Shown here piece by piece: positions 19,056 through 28,624 of a DNA stretch of 64,000 bases (its first letter is position 1; each line of letters starts with the position of its first letter). Source of the stretch: Prasinococcaceae sp. CCMP 1430 (taxonomy: Eukaryota > Prasinodermophyta > Palmophyllophyceae > Prasinococcales > Prasinococcaceae). A program made the translations under genes and the position numbers. Below the pieces are notes generated by a model. That model was not told the origin of the DNA. It searched no databases and was given only the letters and a program-made list of their open reading frames with translations. Location: the NCBI GenBank assembly GCA_013416795.1, contig RQSC01000031.1, positions 68,757 through 132,756 on the forward strand. The letters are read 5' to 3'.

Positions 19056-20303
19056 GTGGTAACGGTGAGGTGGCTCCGCCGGCCGCGCGCGGCGCAGCAG
19101 GCGCGCTGCGGCACGCGCGGTGGTCGGAGAGGTGGTGCCAGGCGGTGCGGGCGCGGACGCGGCCAGTGGCGACAACGCGGAGATAGCCGACTTTCTGGTG
19201 AGTTGCCCCGACGCAAAGGGAGTGGTCGCAGCGCTGGCGCAGGTCATGTTCGGCTTCGGGTGCAACATCGTCAGCTCCGACCAACACACCACCGAAGCTG
19301 AGAACGGCGACCCGCCGAGGTTCTACCAAAGACTCCGCGTCGACCTGCAGGACTTGCATCAGGGGTCAGACCGCACGGCCCTGCGCGCGGCTGTTGCGGC
19401 CACGGCTGCCCACTTCGATATGGAATGGAGCATGCACGAGGCCAACAAGCGCAAGCGCGTCGCCGTGCTGGTCAGCAAGAGCTCGCACTGTTTGTACGAC
19501 CTGCTCATCCGGCACGAACAGGGGCAGCTTGACTGCGACATCGTGCTGGTGGCCGGCAACCACGTGCAGCCGGGCCGCGACATCGCCGAGCGCTTCGGCG
19601 TGCCCTTTCACCACCTGCCCATAGATGCAGCGGCGCACGGCGGCGATGTTGCCGCAGCGAAGGCCGCACAGGAGACCGACATGCGTGAGCTTCTCCGGGC
19701 GGCCGGCACAGACATCCTCGTTCTTGCCAGATACATGCAGGTTCTCTCAGACGACTTCTGCGAGGTAAGGGACCTGCACTTTTTGCGCGCGGGGGAGTCG
19801 TGTGTGTGTGGTGGTGCGGCACAAGATAGGTGCACGCGCGTGCTGACTGGCGTGCTTTGTGCGCGCACGTGCACTCAGGAGTGGTGTGGGCGGGCGATCA
19901 ACATCCACCACAGCTTCCTGCCAGCCTTTGAAGGGGCGCGGCCGTACCACCGAGCACATGCACGTGGCGTCAAGCTCATCGGTGCCACCGCGCACTTTGT
20001 GACGACGAATCTTGATGAGGGTCCTATCGTTTGTCAGGAGGTCACGCGCGTTTCGCACAGCGACAGCGTGAACGACCTCAAGCGCAAGGGCGCCGACCTC
20101 GAGCGCGTCACGCTCGCGCGCGCGCTTCGGCTCCACCTGCAGAACGTACGTGATCACCGCGCGCGCAGACATCACGCAGCACGTCCCTTCGCTCTCTCAG
20201 CTCGAGTCTTGCGTGCGCCCCCCCCGCTGACACGACTGGCCGCGCTGCCTCTCACCAGCGCGTGTTGCTTCACGGGAACAAAACAATTGTCTACGACGAG
20301 TAA
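19034..20303 (+). CDS. purU: Formyltetrahydrofolate deformylase, four exons
   Basis: PurU hydrolyses 10-formyl-THF to THF and formate in one-carbon metabolism. An N-terminal ACT domain (AEIADFLVSCPDAKGVVAAL onwards) precedes the formyltransferase-type catalytic domain. That domain shows KRVAVLVSKSSHCLYDLLIR, VLARYMQVLSDDF, INIHHSFLPAFEGARPYH with the catalytic His, and GVKLIGATAHFVT with NLDEGPI. Exons inferred by frame and splice sites are 19034-19064 (tentative), 19142-19764 (donor GTAAGG), 19879-20145 (donor GTACGT) and 20259-20303, which supplies the family C-terminus RVLLHGNKTIVYDE and TAA. The first exon is the weakest: it assumes ATG 19034 inside the inverted repeat and a 77-nt intron, because the ACT-domain frame itself has no ATG. 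The 114-nt second intron keeps the frame open. Confidence 0.9.
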
Positions 20304-20504
20304 GAAACGTTGGGGGAAAAGTGCGCTTGCGTGCTCGATCGCTCGTCTCCGCGTGCCTGCGCGGTGCGGGCGCCGCCCCACTCCACACGCGCGGCGCGCC
20401 GCGCGCCGCGCGCCACGCGGGCGCGGCGGCGCGGAGGAGGCAGAGAGAGTGGGGCTCAGCGAGCGACGCGACGAGTGGGGGAGAGAGGGAAGGGCGAGAG
20501 AAGC

Positions 20505-22652
20505 ATGCCGCCGCGCCGCCGCGCGCGCCCGCTCTCGCTCGCCGAGTTTCACGCCGTCACGCCGACGCGCACGCAGCCGTCGGGGATCATCAGAGCGGCG
20601 TCCGCGCCGGCGACTGCATCAGCGGCGGTCGAGCGCGTCGAGGCCGCACTCGCGCGCGCGCAGCCGCACGCGTACACGCCGCCACCGCGGCGGCCGCGGC
20701 GGCAGGATGGGCACCAGCTGCAGGAGCAGACCGGCGAGCAGCAGCCCGCACCCGCGCACAGCCGCAACAGCTCGTTGGGCGGCGGCAGCGAGCTCGTGTC
20801 GAGGGAGGCCGTCGTGTTGCGCGTCTTCTCGCATGCGGAGCGCGAGGGGGGTGGCAGCGAGCGCTGGCGGTGGCGTGTCGGCGTAGAGCTTTCCGACGGC
20901 GGCCCAACACTCATGCGGGGTGGAGGCATACCCGCGCACACGCTTGAGTGGCTCGTGCGCGCCGTGCGCTTCGAATTTGGTGCGGTGCGGGACGGCGGCG
21001 CCGAGCTGTCATCGCCGAGCGTGCGCACTGCCCCGCCGTACGAGGTGACCTTCGTGAGCGGCTCAATGCCCGATGCCATGGTATCCATCGAGTGGAAACG
21101 CGCCCTCCGCAAGCGCCCGCTCGCACACGAGCTGAGCGTCGCCGAGGGCACTGCCGAGAGGTCTGTGCTTGTGCACTTCGATGCCGCGCGCCTCGAGCGC
21201 CTCGTCGCGTTGCGCGAGGAGGCCGAGGAGGACGAGCTCCAGCGCGCGGCTGAGGCGCACGCGCGGCATCGCCGCGAACGCGAGGCGCAACACAGGGAAG
21301 CGGCGCGCCAGCTGCCAGCCGGCCTTGAGCTCACTCGCTATCGCGAGTGGTCGCCGGATGAGTGCGCCACATGGGTGCGCTCGGAGGGCTTCGGGGAGTA
21401 CGCGGCTGCCTTCGCCGACGAGGGCGTCGATGGCGCCATGCTCTCGAGGCTCAGCGACGGCGCGCTCGCCGAAATGGGCATCGGCAGCGAATTGGCGCGC
21501 CTGAAACTGCTGCGCGCCATCGAGAGGATCGAGGACGTGCAGCAAGGCGCGGCCGCGGCGAATGGCAGCGGCGTGAGCGGGGTTGCAGAGGCGCATTCGC
21601 TCAATGCGTCCAATGGCGCGGGCGGAGGCATCGACGGTGACGGCGGCCACATGGGCCGCGTCAAGAGCTTTGAATGGGGCAAGAACGCGAGCGGCCTGCG
21701 CGTGCGTCAAAACTGGGAAATCAACATGTCCGAGATAGACTTCGGCCCTGACGGGCCCAAGCGCGTGGGCATCGGATCGTATGGCGAAATTTTCAGGGGG
21801 CATTGGCAGGGATTGCCTGTTGCGTGCAAGGTGCTTCTCGACCAGGACTTATCCGACGACCTCATGGACGACTTTCAGCACGAAGTGGAGCTGTGCTCGA
21901 GCTTGCGCCACCCAAACATAGCCTTATGGCTCGGCGCCTGCACGCAGCCTGGAAGGATGGCAATCGTCATGGAGCTCTACCCGACGTCTTTGAGTCACTA
22001 CCTGCACAAAAGCAACATCGGCAAGAACGCCTCCCTGTCGCGTGTGCTGGCCATTGCGGAAGGGATTTGCAGAGGCATGGTGTACCTGCACACACCGTCC
22101 GCGGCATCCGCTCGCTCGGGGGGCGACGGCAGCGAGGACGGGAAAAGCGAGGGTGAGCGCGGCGAAGGCGGCAAGCTGACGCCTGCAGTCATACACAGGG
22201 ACCTGAACCCGAAGAATGTGCTCCTCGACTCAGCGGGTCGCCCGAGAATAACTGACTTCGGCTTGTCAAGACTGAAGACAGCATCTAAAATGTCTACGCG
22301 CGGCTGCGCGGGCACGCCGCAATACACGAGCCCAGAGGTGTTCAAGGGCATCTACACCGAGAAGGCGGACTCGTACTCGTTCGGTGTGACGCTGTGGGAG
22401 CTCGTGACGAGGCAGATGCCGTTCTCGGCTCAGGGGTTTGGCGCCATGCAGATCGTCGCGATGTGCGTGTCTGAGAATCACTTCGCCAGAACGCATCTCA
22501 TGCCACTCTTGCCAGCCGAGACACCCACGGCGGTGCGCGGCGCCATCGAGTCGTGCCTGGCGCAGGACCCGCACGACCGCCCGGACTTCGACGCGCTGCT
22601 GAGCATTATGGTTCTCGCCGTCAAGCAGGCGAGGGAGGCCGAGAGGTCGTGA
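20505..22652 (+). CDS. SAM-domain protein kinase (tyrosine-kinase-like group)
   Basis: A 715-residue predicted kinase. The N-terminal third is Arg/Ala-rich and then an unknown globular part. A helical, Arg/Glu-rich linker leads into a SAM domain (about 278-342, YREWSPDECATWVRSEGFGE through LKLLRAIERI). The kinase domain (about 411-711) has the Gly loop GIGSYGEIFRG, the VAIK-type lysine in VACKVLL, catalytic loop HRDLNPKNVLL, TDFGLSR and GTPQYTSPEVF, so the core residues for catalysis are present. In the catalytic loop the usual Lys after HRDL is Asn (HRDLN instead of HRDLK). A 35-residue acidic insertion sits before the catalytic loop (GGDGSEDGKSEGERGEGG). SAM plus TKL kinase is a known animal and protist arrangement; the pathway cannot be told. 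ATG 20505 is the first Met, and I see no intron. Confidence 0.85.
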   Translation: MPPRRRARPLSLAEFHAVTPTRTQPSGIIRAASAPATASAAVERVEAALARAQPHAYTPPPRRPRRQDGHQLQEQTGEQQPAPAHSRNSSLGGGSELVSREAVVLRVFSHAEREGGGSERWRWRVGVELSDGGPTLMRGGGIPAHTLEWLVRAVRFEFGAVRDGGAELSSPSVRTAPPYEVTFVSGSMPDAMVSIEWKRALRKRPLAHELSVAEGTAERSVLVHFDAARLERLVALREEAEEDELQRAAEAHARHRREREAQHREAARQLPAGLELTRYREWSPDECATWVRSEGFGEYAAAFADEGVDGAMLSRLSDGALAEMGIGSELARLKLLRAIERIEDVQQGAAAANGSGVSGVAEAHSLNASNGAGGGIDGDGGHMGRVKSFEWGKNASGLRVRQNWEINMSEIDFGPDGPKRVGIGSYGEIFRGHWQGLPVACKVLLDQDLSDDLMDDFQHEVELCSSLRHPNIALWLGACTQPGRMAIVMELYPTSLSHYLHKSNIGKNASLSRVLAIAEGICRGMVYLHTPSAASARSGGDGSEDGKSEGERGEGGKLTPAVIHRDLNPKNVLLDSAGRPRITDFGLSRLKTASKMSTRGCAGTPQYTSPEVFKGIYTEKADSYSFGVTLWELVTRQMPFSAQGFGAMQIVAMCVSENHFARTHLMPLLPAETPTAVRGAIESCLAQDPHDRPDFDALLSIMVLAVKQAREAERS

Positions 22653-23243
22653 TGCCATGCCCGCATTCGCATGTACAATAAGTGCCGAGGCGGGGCCGCT
22701 GCGCCGAGCGCTATCGAGGGGTAGCAGCACGGCTTGCAGCGTGGGCCGGCGTGTGCGACCAGTCTGGATGGTGGCGTCGCCGCTCCGAGAGAGGCGGCGC
22801 TGCGTGTATGCTGTAGCACTTTTAATAACAGCGTGTATGTGATACAGTAGCCGTGATGCATGGTCGGCGGGGAGGTCGAAAGGCGTCTCCTCGACGGGGC
22901 GATGGGTGCGCTTCCGATGGGCGCGTTTTCCCCCCACACCTTTGTGTTTAAATACGAGCGCCAAGAGCTGATACGGGGGAAAAAGCACGTCAAAATGCAC
23001 CCGATGGCGCGGCGGGTATCCCCCCCTTCTTTTTTTTTTTTTGTGCGCGCGGGCGCTACCAGCGCGCGCCCGTGGTGCGCGCGCGCCGCCAACGCCCACA
23101 CAGCGCGCGGCGGCGGCGCTCGCGGCTGGGGCGGGAGCACCCGCGAGGCACCCGCGAGCTCGGCCACCTGCGAGGGTTGAGCTTCGAGGGAGCCGCGACT
23201 GGGGCCGCGCGGAGGAGGGGTGGGGAGAAAGGGCCGCCGCACG
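22653..23243. other. Intergenic region with poly-T tract
   Basis: No gene is seen here. At about 23029-23041 a run of roughly 12 Ts lies some 200 bp upstream of the next start codon, standing out against the GC-rich surroundings. Similar dA:dT tracts precede several other genes in the window. The stretch 22800-22860 is AT-richer and is probably the 3' end of the kinase transcript. Confidence 0.5.
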
Positions 23244-24644
23244 ATGGAGGCGCGCGGCTACGAGCAGACGAACCCGTTCGCGCCGCGGGCGGCAGCGGCG
23301 GCCGCGAGCGGCGGCGGGCCGGCCCGGCAGGCGGCGGGTGGTGCCGAGCACGCGATTGGCGGTGGTGGCATGTACAGCAGCATGAGTAGCAGCGCTAGCT
23401 CGTTCGTGAGCGCCGGCGGCGATGAGAGCGCTACGGAGAGAGGGGTGCCTGCAGAGGGCCGAGGGGGTGTGACCCTCTTTTCTTCAGGCCTCAACAGCCC
23501 TCAGATCCCCGTCCCCGCCCCTCCGCAGCATGACGAGGAGTACGGAGAGAACGGTGCACCGCCACAGACAGGCTTTGCGCTGCTGGACCGCTCCATCGCC
23601 ATGGAAGAGGTGGAAGTGCTGCGCGCGCTATGGGAGCGGACCTGCCTGGAGCTCTCCGCTGCGCGCGCCGAGGCGGCCAAGCTGCGCGACGAGCGCGCTG
23701 AGCTCATCGAAGTTCTCGCCCTCGAAAATGACCTCCTCGAAGCGCGACTGGACAGCGCTCTGGCCGCGGCAGAGAGAGCGGAAGCCGAGAGGCTCAAGGC
23801 GCTCGCCAGGGCGGACGTGTCGTCACGCGTCGCTGGGCCACTACCGTCGACGCCCGCGCAACCGGTGCAGCAGCCGGCGCTTGCCGCGCGACCCGCCTCC
23901 CCTGCCCCGATGCCCACGTCTGTGCGGCAAGCGCCGGCAAGCCTACGGTCGTTCATGCAGCGCGCATGCGCGAGTGGCGTGGTGTCCGGTGGACTCGCGG
24001 CGGCAGCGGCAGGCGAGGTCGCCGCCCTACAGCATCGCGCGAAGGTGCTTGAAGGCGCAAACAAGGGGCTTTCCGAACAGGCCCAGTCAGCACAGGGGTT
24101 GGCCCAGCGCTTGCATCAGCAGCTGATGCAGGCTCAGGGGGCTCTGCAGCATATGCAAAGAGAGCAGCAGCGCGCGCCCCTCACGCCAGAGTCGCACTAC
24201 TCCACCCCGCCAGAGCGCGCACCACCTGCGCATCACGCGGAGGCAGCGCACCACGAGCGCGCTCGCGCACTCGAGAGTCACTCGGTTTCGACGCTGCTGA
24301 CGTCTCTCGACAACTCGAATGATCCCGCGAGGCGTCGTGCCGTGTCGGCAGGGACAGCGGTGCAAGTGCCGCCGAAGCAGCCATCGCTCGCTGAGATCCG
24401 GGCCCGCCAAAATGTCCAGCTGCTCACGGGGGGTGCGGCACAGTGTGAGGAGGAGCGGCAGTCCAGCAAGGCGGGGAGAAAGGCGACAGTGAAGGCACTG
24501 AACGCGAGTCTCGAAGACCTGCCTCTCGCGGCGGGCGAACCGGCCACCTACGACGACGCCGCCGTGCAGGGGGAGCAGCTGCTGTCGCGCGGCGGCGGCG
24601 AAGAAGCGAAGAGGAAGAGGCGCTGGGGGTTGTTCAAGAAGTGA
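23244..24644 (+). CDS. Coiled-coil protein of unknown function with NPF motif
   Basis: A 466-residue protein that I do not recognise. Residues 8-12 read QTNPF; NPF is the tripeptide bound by EH domains in endocytic proteins. A Gly/Ala/Ser-rich region follows, then a strong coiled coil from about 121 to 190 (MEEVEVLRALWERTCLELSA and onwards, rich in Glu, Leu, Ala and Arg with heptad spacing). A second short helix pair with Gln-rich sequence (LAQRLHQQLMQAQGALQHMQ) is near residues 290-310. The middle is Pro/Ala-rich and probably disordered. The C-terminus is basic (KRKRRWGLFKK). Vesicle trafficking or a scaffold role is possible from the NPF motif and coiled coil, but this is inference only. 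ATG 23244 is the first Met in frame, and the ORF is uninterrupted. Confidence 0.6.
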   Translation: MEARGYEQTNPFAPRAAAAAASGGGPARQAAGGAEHAIGGGGMYSSMSSSASSFVSAGGDESATERGVPAEGRGGVTLFSSGLNSPQIPVPAPPQHDEEYGENGAPPQTGFALLDRSIAMEEVEVLRALWERTCLELSAARAEAAKLRDERAELIEVLALENDLLEARLDSALAAAERAEAERLKALARADVSSRVAGPLPSTPAQPVQQPALAARPASPAPMPTSVRQAPASLRSFMQRACASGVVSGGLAAAAAGEVAALQHRAKVLEGANKGLSEQAQSAQGLAQRLHQQLMQAQGALQHMQREQQRAPLTPESHYSTPPERAPPAHHAEAAHHERARALESHSVSTLLTSLDNSNDPARRRAVSAGTAVQVPPKQPSLAEIRARQNVQLLTGGAAQCEEERQSSKAGRKATVKALNASLEDLPLAAGEPATYDDAAVQGEQLLSRGGGEEAKRKRRWGLFKK

Positions 24645-24996
24645 GCCCGGAAGTACACAACTGTGCGGGTACGTTCAGGTTAGTACTAGTAACGACAATT
24701 GATCATACCGTATTAGGGTCGCGTTACTAGGGTTCATTTCTGGCATTCGCATTCGCATTCGGATCGGGTGGTGCGCCGACAGCGCGCCACGCGCGCGGCG
24801 CCAATACCAGAATTTCCTGCGCCGCAGGCATCCCCAGCGCCACATGCGGCATCTGCGCCCGCGCGAGCGCGCGAGCGCAGCGCATGCGCTCGCCGGCGCG
24901 CCCGGCCCCAAGGCCATGCAGTGGACGCGCGCTGACCAGTCGCCACCGCTCGCCCTGTCCTCCCCCCCCACACACGCAGGCGGCCTGGTTGCGCAG

Positions 24997-26076
24997 ATGC
25001 GCGAGGGCGACAAGAAACACACGGAGGGCGACATGGAGGTGGTGCTCGCCGACTCCTACGGCTTCTGCTGGGGCGTCGAGCGCGCCGTGCAGATGGCGTA
25101 CGAGGCGCGCCGCAAGTTTCCCGAGGAGCGACTCCACATCACGAACGAGATCATCCACAACCCCAGCGTGAACGGCCGCCTGTCCGAGATGGGCGTCAAC
25201 TTCATCGAGGAAACGGAGGAGGGCAAGGACTTCTCCGGCGTCGAGGCCGGTGACGTGGTCATCCTGCCGGCGTTCGGCGCGAGCGTCGACGAGATGAAGC
25301 TGATGGACGAGCGCGGGGCCAACATCGTCGACACCACCTGCCCGTGGGTGAGCAAGGTGTGGAACGCTGTCGGCAGGCATGAGAAGAAGAACTTCACCTC
25401 GGTGGTGCACGGCAAGTGGCAGCACGAGGAGACCATCGCGACCGCGTCGTTTGCCGGCACGTACCTCATCGTGAAGAACGAGGACGAGGCGCAGTACGTC
25501 ATCGACTACATGCACAACGGCGGCGACAAGGCCGAGTTCCTGGAGAAGTTCAAGAACGCCATGTCCGAGGGATTCGACCCGGACACCGACCTAGAGAAGG
25601 TGGGCATCGCCAACCAGACCACCATGCTCAAGGGCGAGACCCAGCGCCTTGGCAAGATGTTCGAGAAGGCGATGATGACCAAGTTTGGGCCGGAGAACCT
25701 CAACGAGCACTTCATGCTGTTGGACACCATCTGCGACGCCACGCAGGAGCGCCAGGACGCGATGTACGACCTCGTCAAGGAGGACGTGGACATGATGATC
25801 GTGGTCGGCGGCTTCAACTCCTCCAACACGTCGCACCTGCAGGAGATCGCCGAGCACGCCAACATCAAGTCTTTCTGGGTCGACCAGGCCGGTCGCATCG
25901 ACGTCGAGAACAACAGCCTCGACCACCGTACCTCGTGGGGCGAGCTGCAGAGCACCAAGGACTGGCTCAAGCCCGGGCCGCTCAAGGTGGGAGTCACCTC
26001 CGGGGCATCCACTCCTGACAAGGTCGTCGAGGACGTCCTGGATGCCATGTTCCAGATCAAGGCCGCCACGGCCTAA
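24997..26076 (+). CDS. ispH: 4-hydroxy-3-methylbut-2-enyl diphosphate reductase, plant/cyanobacterial type
   Basis: This [4Fe-4S] enzyme makes IPP and DMAPP in the last step of the plastid MEP pathway. The three cluster cysteines sit in YGFCWGVERAVQMAYEARR, IVDTTCPWVSKVW and LLDTICDATQERQ. The long spacing and ITNEIIHNPSVNGRLSEMGV are typical of plant and cyanobacterial HDR. The substrate-site signature FNSSNTSHLQEI and GVTSGASTPDKVVEDVL are also present. The frame is preceded at 24978-24979 by a good acceptor (CACACGCAG), so the coding sequence probably continues into upstream exon(s) with transit peptide and the plant-type N-terminal extension. I could not find them in the 330 bp back to the previous gene. 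The listed start is the first Met after that acceptor; ATG 25033 would still encode the bacterial-length core. The stop is TAA at 26074. Confidence 0.93.
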   Translation: MREGDKKHTEGDMEVVLADSYGFCWGVERAVQMAYEARRKFPEERLHITNEIIHNPSVNGRLSEMGVNFIEETEEGKDFSGVEAGDVVILPAFGASVDEMKLMDERGANIVDTTCPWVSKVWNAVGRHEKKNFTSVVHGKWQHEETIATASFAGTYLIVKNEDEAQYVIDYMHNGGDKAEFLEKFKNAMSEGFDPDTDLEKVGIANQTTMLKGETQRLGKMFEKAMMTKFGPENLNEHFMLLDTICDATQERQDAMYDLVKEDVDMMIVVGGFNSSNTSHLQEIAEHANIKSFWVDQAGRIDVENNSLDHRTSWGELQSTKDWLKPGPLKVGVTSGASTPDKVVEDVLDAMFQIKAATA

Positions 26077-26445
26077 GCCTCTCGCGGCCCGGCGCGCTAT
26101 TGCGAGCCCGCTGGTCAAGCGTCACCGCCGGCCCGAATGAAGGAGAGCGCGTCCAGGCGACCACGCGGCGGACTCGGCTACGGCGACGCGTCGATGGCGC
26201 CTGCCTCTGTAACATCTTTACCTTTTTCCCCCGACGTGGATTCACAGGCGCTTGCTTCGCCATCGCTTGTGCCTCCGGCTGGAAGCAAAGCCTTCCATCT
26301 CACGGCCGCGCCACGGGCTTGTGCGAAATGCGCGGCTCTCTGAGACGACGCGGAAGGCCTCATGTGTCTCAGCTGGGTTGACACGCCGTCAGTCGTCCGG
26401 TGCATGTCTCACCGCCCTTTCCTCGTGACGCGCTCAAGCATTCTC
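26077..26445. other. Intergenic region between convergent genes
   Basis: About 370 bp between the IspH stop and the stop of the small membrane protein gene on the other strand. The short open frames here show no recognisable motif, and I see no RNA gene. Confidence 0.45.
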
Positions 26446-26849
26446 TCACTTGTCGAAGAGCGCGTGCTTGACGGCGTCGCCCATCTGCCGCTTGGTCTTG
26501 CCCCAGCCAGTGTGCGCGTCGACGGCCTTGGCGGCTGCGTCCGACCGCAGGTCGCAGTCAGCGATGCGCTGCTCGTAGGAGGCGAGCCTGCCCTCGAGCT
26601 CCTCCAGCGAGCTTTTCGCGAAGAACCTATGGAGGCGCGCGCCGCCGAGACAGGTCAGCCAGGTCGTCTACGCATTACTGCTCAAGCACGCGTGGCCGCG
26701 AGCGGCACTTAGGCGGCCACATACATCTTGTAGGTCACGAGGCCCAGGCCGCAGGCCAGCGTGAAGTTGAGGAACGTCGAGCGCATGAGGCGCTGGTTCG
26801 CTGCCGCGAGCGCCTCCTGCAGAGCCTTTACGTCCTCGCCTGCCACCAT
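26446..26849 (-). CDS. Small two-exon membrane protein (101 aa), unknown
   Basis: This small gene was found by reading across an intron. Exon 1 (26849-26725) begins MVAGEDVKALQEALAAANQR and runs into a hydrophobic segment FLNFTLACGLGLVTYKM. Exon 2 (26626-26446) continues FFAKSSLEELEGRLASYEQR and ends HALFDK plus TGA. The donor is a textbook GTATGT and the acceptor is CCATAG. The 98-nt intron is phase 2, and the join keeps the frame exactly (AT plus G gives Met). The upstream context is CCACC before GCATG on the complement, and no other ATG fits. The product has one predicted membrane span flanked by two amphipathic or charged helices, a layout seen in small mitochondrial or ER proteins. I do not recognise the family. 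Confidence 0.6.
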
Positions 26850-27288
26850 GCGCCCCCTCAACCCCTCGTTTCAACGCTGTCCAACACTTGCGTCCTGCCG
26901 TGCCCGCTGCCTTCGCCGCCTCGTTGGCACACCCGCAGCTTCGGGCGGGCCAGTCGCAGTGGCGGCGCCGCGCACTGCGGACGTCCACCCCCGCGACGAG
27001 GAGCTTTCCGGAACCACCACGACCAACCCGTCGCCTGCCTGCCCGCGCGGCGCCCGTGCGCGCCCACGCGGGCCGCGGTCGCCCGCCCCCCGCCGCGGGC
27101 GCGCTCTGTGCCAGGGCGCCCAGCCGCGCAGCTCTGCAGAGCGCTGCAGATGAGGTGCCGTTTCACTACGGTTCTAGCATCTCGGCGCGACTTGTTCCCG
27201 ATGCGGCCGCCACACAGCGCCCGCCCCGCGGCGCGGCGGCGGGCGCGGCGGCGGCTGCCGCGGCGCTGTACGCAGCGCAGCGCGAGCC
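26850..27288. other. Shared upstream region of two divergent genes
   Basis: About 440 bp between the divergent small membrane protein and the Hri1-like gene. It is GC-rich, with open frames rich in Arg, Pro and Ala that look like noise. A Met at about 27152 begins a short frame that could be an alternative leader of the Hri1-like gene, but nothing supports it. Confidence 0.4.
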
Positions 27289-28431
27289 ATGGCCGCCGCT
27301 GCCGCCGCCGCCACTGCTGACGCGGACGCCGCTGACAGCGCCGACGACGGGCTCTTTGACGACTGGGCGTTCAACTCCAAGCAAGGACACATGCTTACTG
27401 GCGGCGGTGTGGCGGCCTCCGGGTACGCAGCGTTCGGGCCGGAGGAGCTGCCACACGCTGCCCTCCGCGCGGGCGAGTGGCTCGAGAAGGCATGGGGGCG
27501 GGCCGTCGCCCGCGGCAATCACGTGAGCGCGGCGGGCGCTTGGGCGCGTTCCATGTTCGCGGGGGGGGTACACGCCGACTTCACCACGCGCGTGTTCGAC
27601 CTGCAGACGCCCGGCGGTGCCTTCGTAGACGTGCGCGTCCCGCCTACCCGCCCCGACGGCGCCCTCGCGCGCTGTGGCTCGCTGGCCAATGCCACTCTCG
27701 AGGAGCTGCGCGTGCTCTCGCGTCAGCACGCCTTCGCCGGCGTGACGCAACTCGACGGTGAGGTCGCCACACGGCTGCACGTCGCCGACTGGAACCCGCC
27801 GCCACGTCGCACACCCAATCGCTTCAACGTCGAAATGAGGTCCGACGCAACGGCGTGGACGGAGGTCTGCGCTGCCGTCGACGCGCGCGGCTACACCGCC
27901 TACATCGAACGCTGGGAGGCGCTGCCCGGCGGGCAGGGCGCAGGCTTTCTCGCGGCGCACCGTACGCGGACCCATGGTGCAGCGCCTGGTGGCGGCCGCG
28001 AGGCGCTTCTCGTGGTAGCCGGCAGCCACTTCGCTCGTGCAGTCGCGCGGCAGCGTCCACTGCCGCACTTTGAGGACGCTGCGGCCACGCCCAGCCTCGC
28101 CGACCTCGTCGACGCGGCGTACGCCGCCGGCGACGCCGACGAGATGCGCAAACTGCTCGACATGGACGCCGCGTACGGCACTCTGAGCGACGCGCGCGGC
28201 TGGCACGTCGCGCTAGCCACCATGCCTTGGCGCGAGGGCTTGTCCCTGTGGGGCACAGGCGCGCGCGCGGAGCTGCTCGACGGCGGCAAGCGCTTCCGCA
28301 TCACCGGCGGTGACGAAGCGGGGAACGGCGAGTGGACCGTGCTCGAGGACTCGCTTGGCGAGGGCGGCCTCGCGAGGCTTCTCCGCCTGGTTGGGCCACC
28401 GGCCTCCGCTGCGGGGAAGGACGAGCTCTAG
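27289..28431 (+). CDS. Hri1-like protein, predicted beta-barrel family
   Basis: A 380-residue protein whose pattern recalls the Hri1 family (yeast Hri1 and many bacterial proteins of unknown function). Family-like stretches are FTTRVFDLQTPGGAFVDVRV, the arginine-proline VPPTRPDG, LSRQHAFAGVTQLDGEVATR, then LHVADWNPPP, YTAYIERWEALPG, LLVVAGSHFARAVARQRPLP and GWHVALATMPWREGLSLW. These correspond in order to strands of the lipocalin-like repeats in my memory of the family. I could not align it, so this assignment is moderate. The N-terminus (Ala-rich, then DSADDGLFDDWAF) has no clear signal. ATG 27289 has a good context (GCCATGG). The stop TAG is at 28429. No biochemical role is known for this type of protein. 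Confidence 0.6.
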   Translation: MAAAAAAATADADAADSADDGLFDDWAFNSKQGHMLTGGGVAASGYAAFGPEELPHAALRAGEWLEKAWGRAVARGNHVSAAGAWARSMFAGGVHADFTTRVFDLQTPGGAFVDVRVPPTRPDGALARCGSLANATLEELRVLSRQHAFAGVTQLDGEVATRLHVADWNPPPRRTPNRFNVEMRSDATAWTEVCAAVDARGYTAYIERWEALPGGQGAGFLAAHRTRTHGAAPGGGREALLVVAGSHFARAVARQRPLPHFEDAAATPSLADLVDAAYAAGDADEMRKLLDMDAAYGTLSDARGWHVALATMPWREGLSLWGTGARAELLDGGKRFRITGGDEAGNGEWTVLEDSLGEGGLARLLRLVGPPASAAGKDEL

Positions 28432-28624
28432 CTAGCGACAGCTGCACATTGTGCTCGCGCGCACTGGTCTCGCCCCAATTTAATGAAACGAAACATCTTT
28501 GCGTCTCGTGATGTCACTTTCCACACGTCGATCTATCTACAGGAGTACTATTACAGACGCGTGCCTAGTGCGGCCATCCTGCCGCGGCCGACGGCTGCGT
28601 GCTGGCCCCGCAAAACATGCGCGT

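Noticed and set aside
20310-20504. N-terminal extension of the SAM kinase frame upstream of 20505
   Set aside because: There is no ATG, the composition is Arg/Ala-rich, and it overlaps the 3' end region of PurU, whose stop is at 20303.
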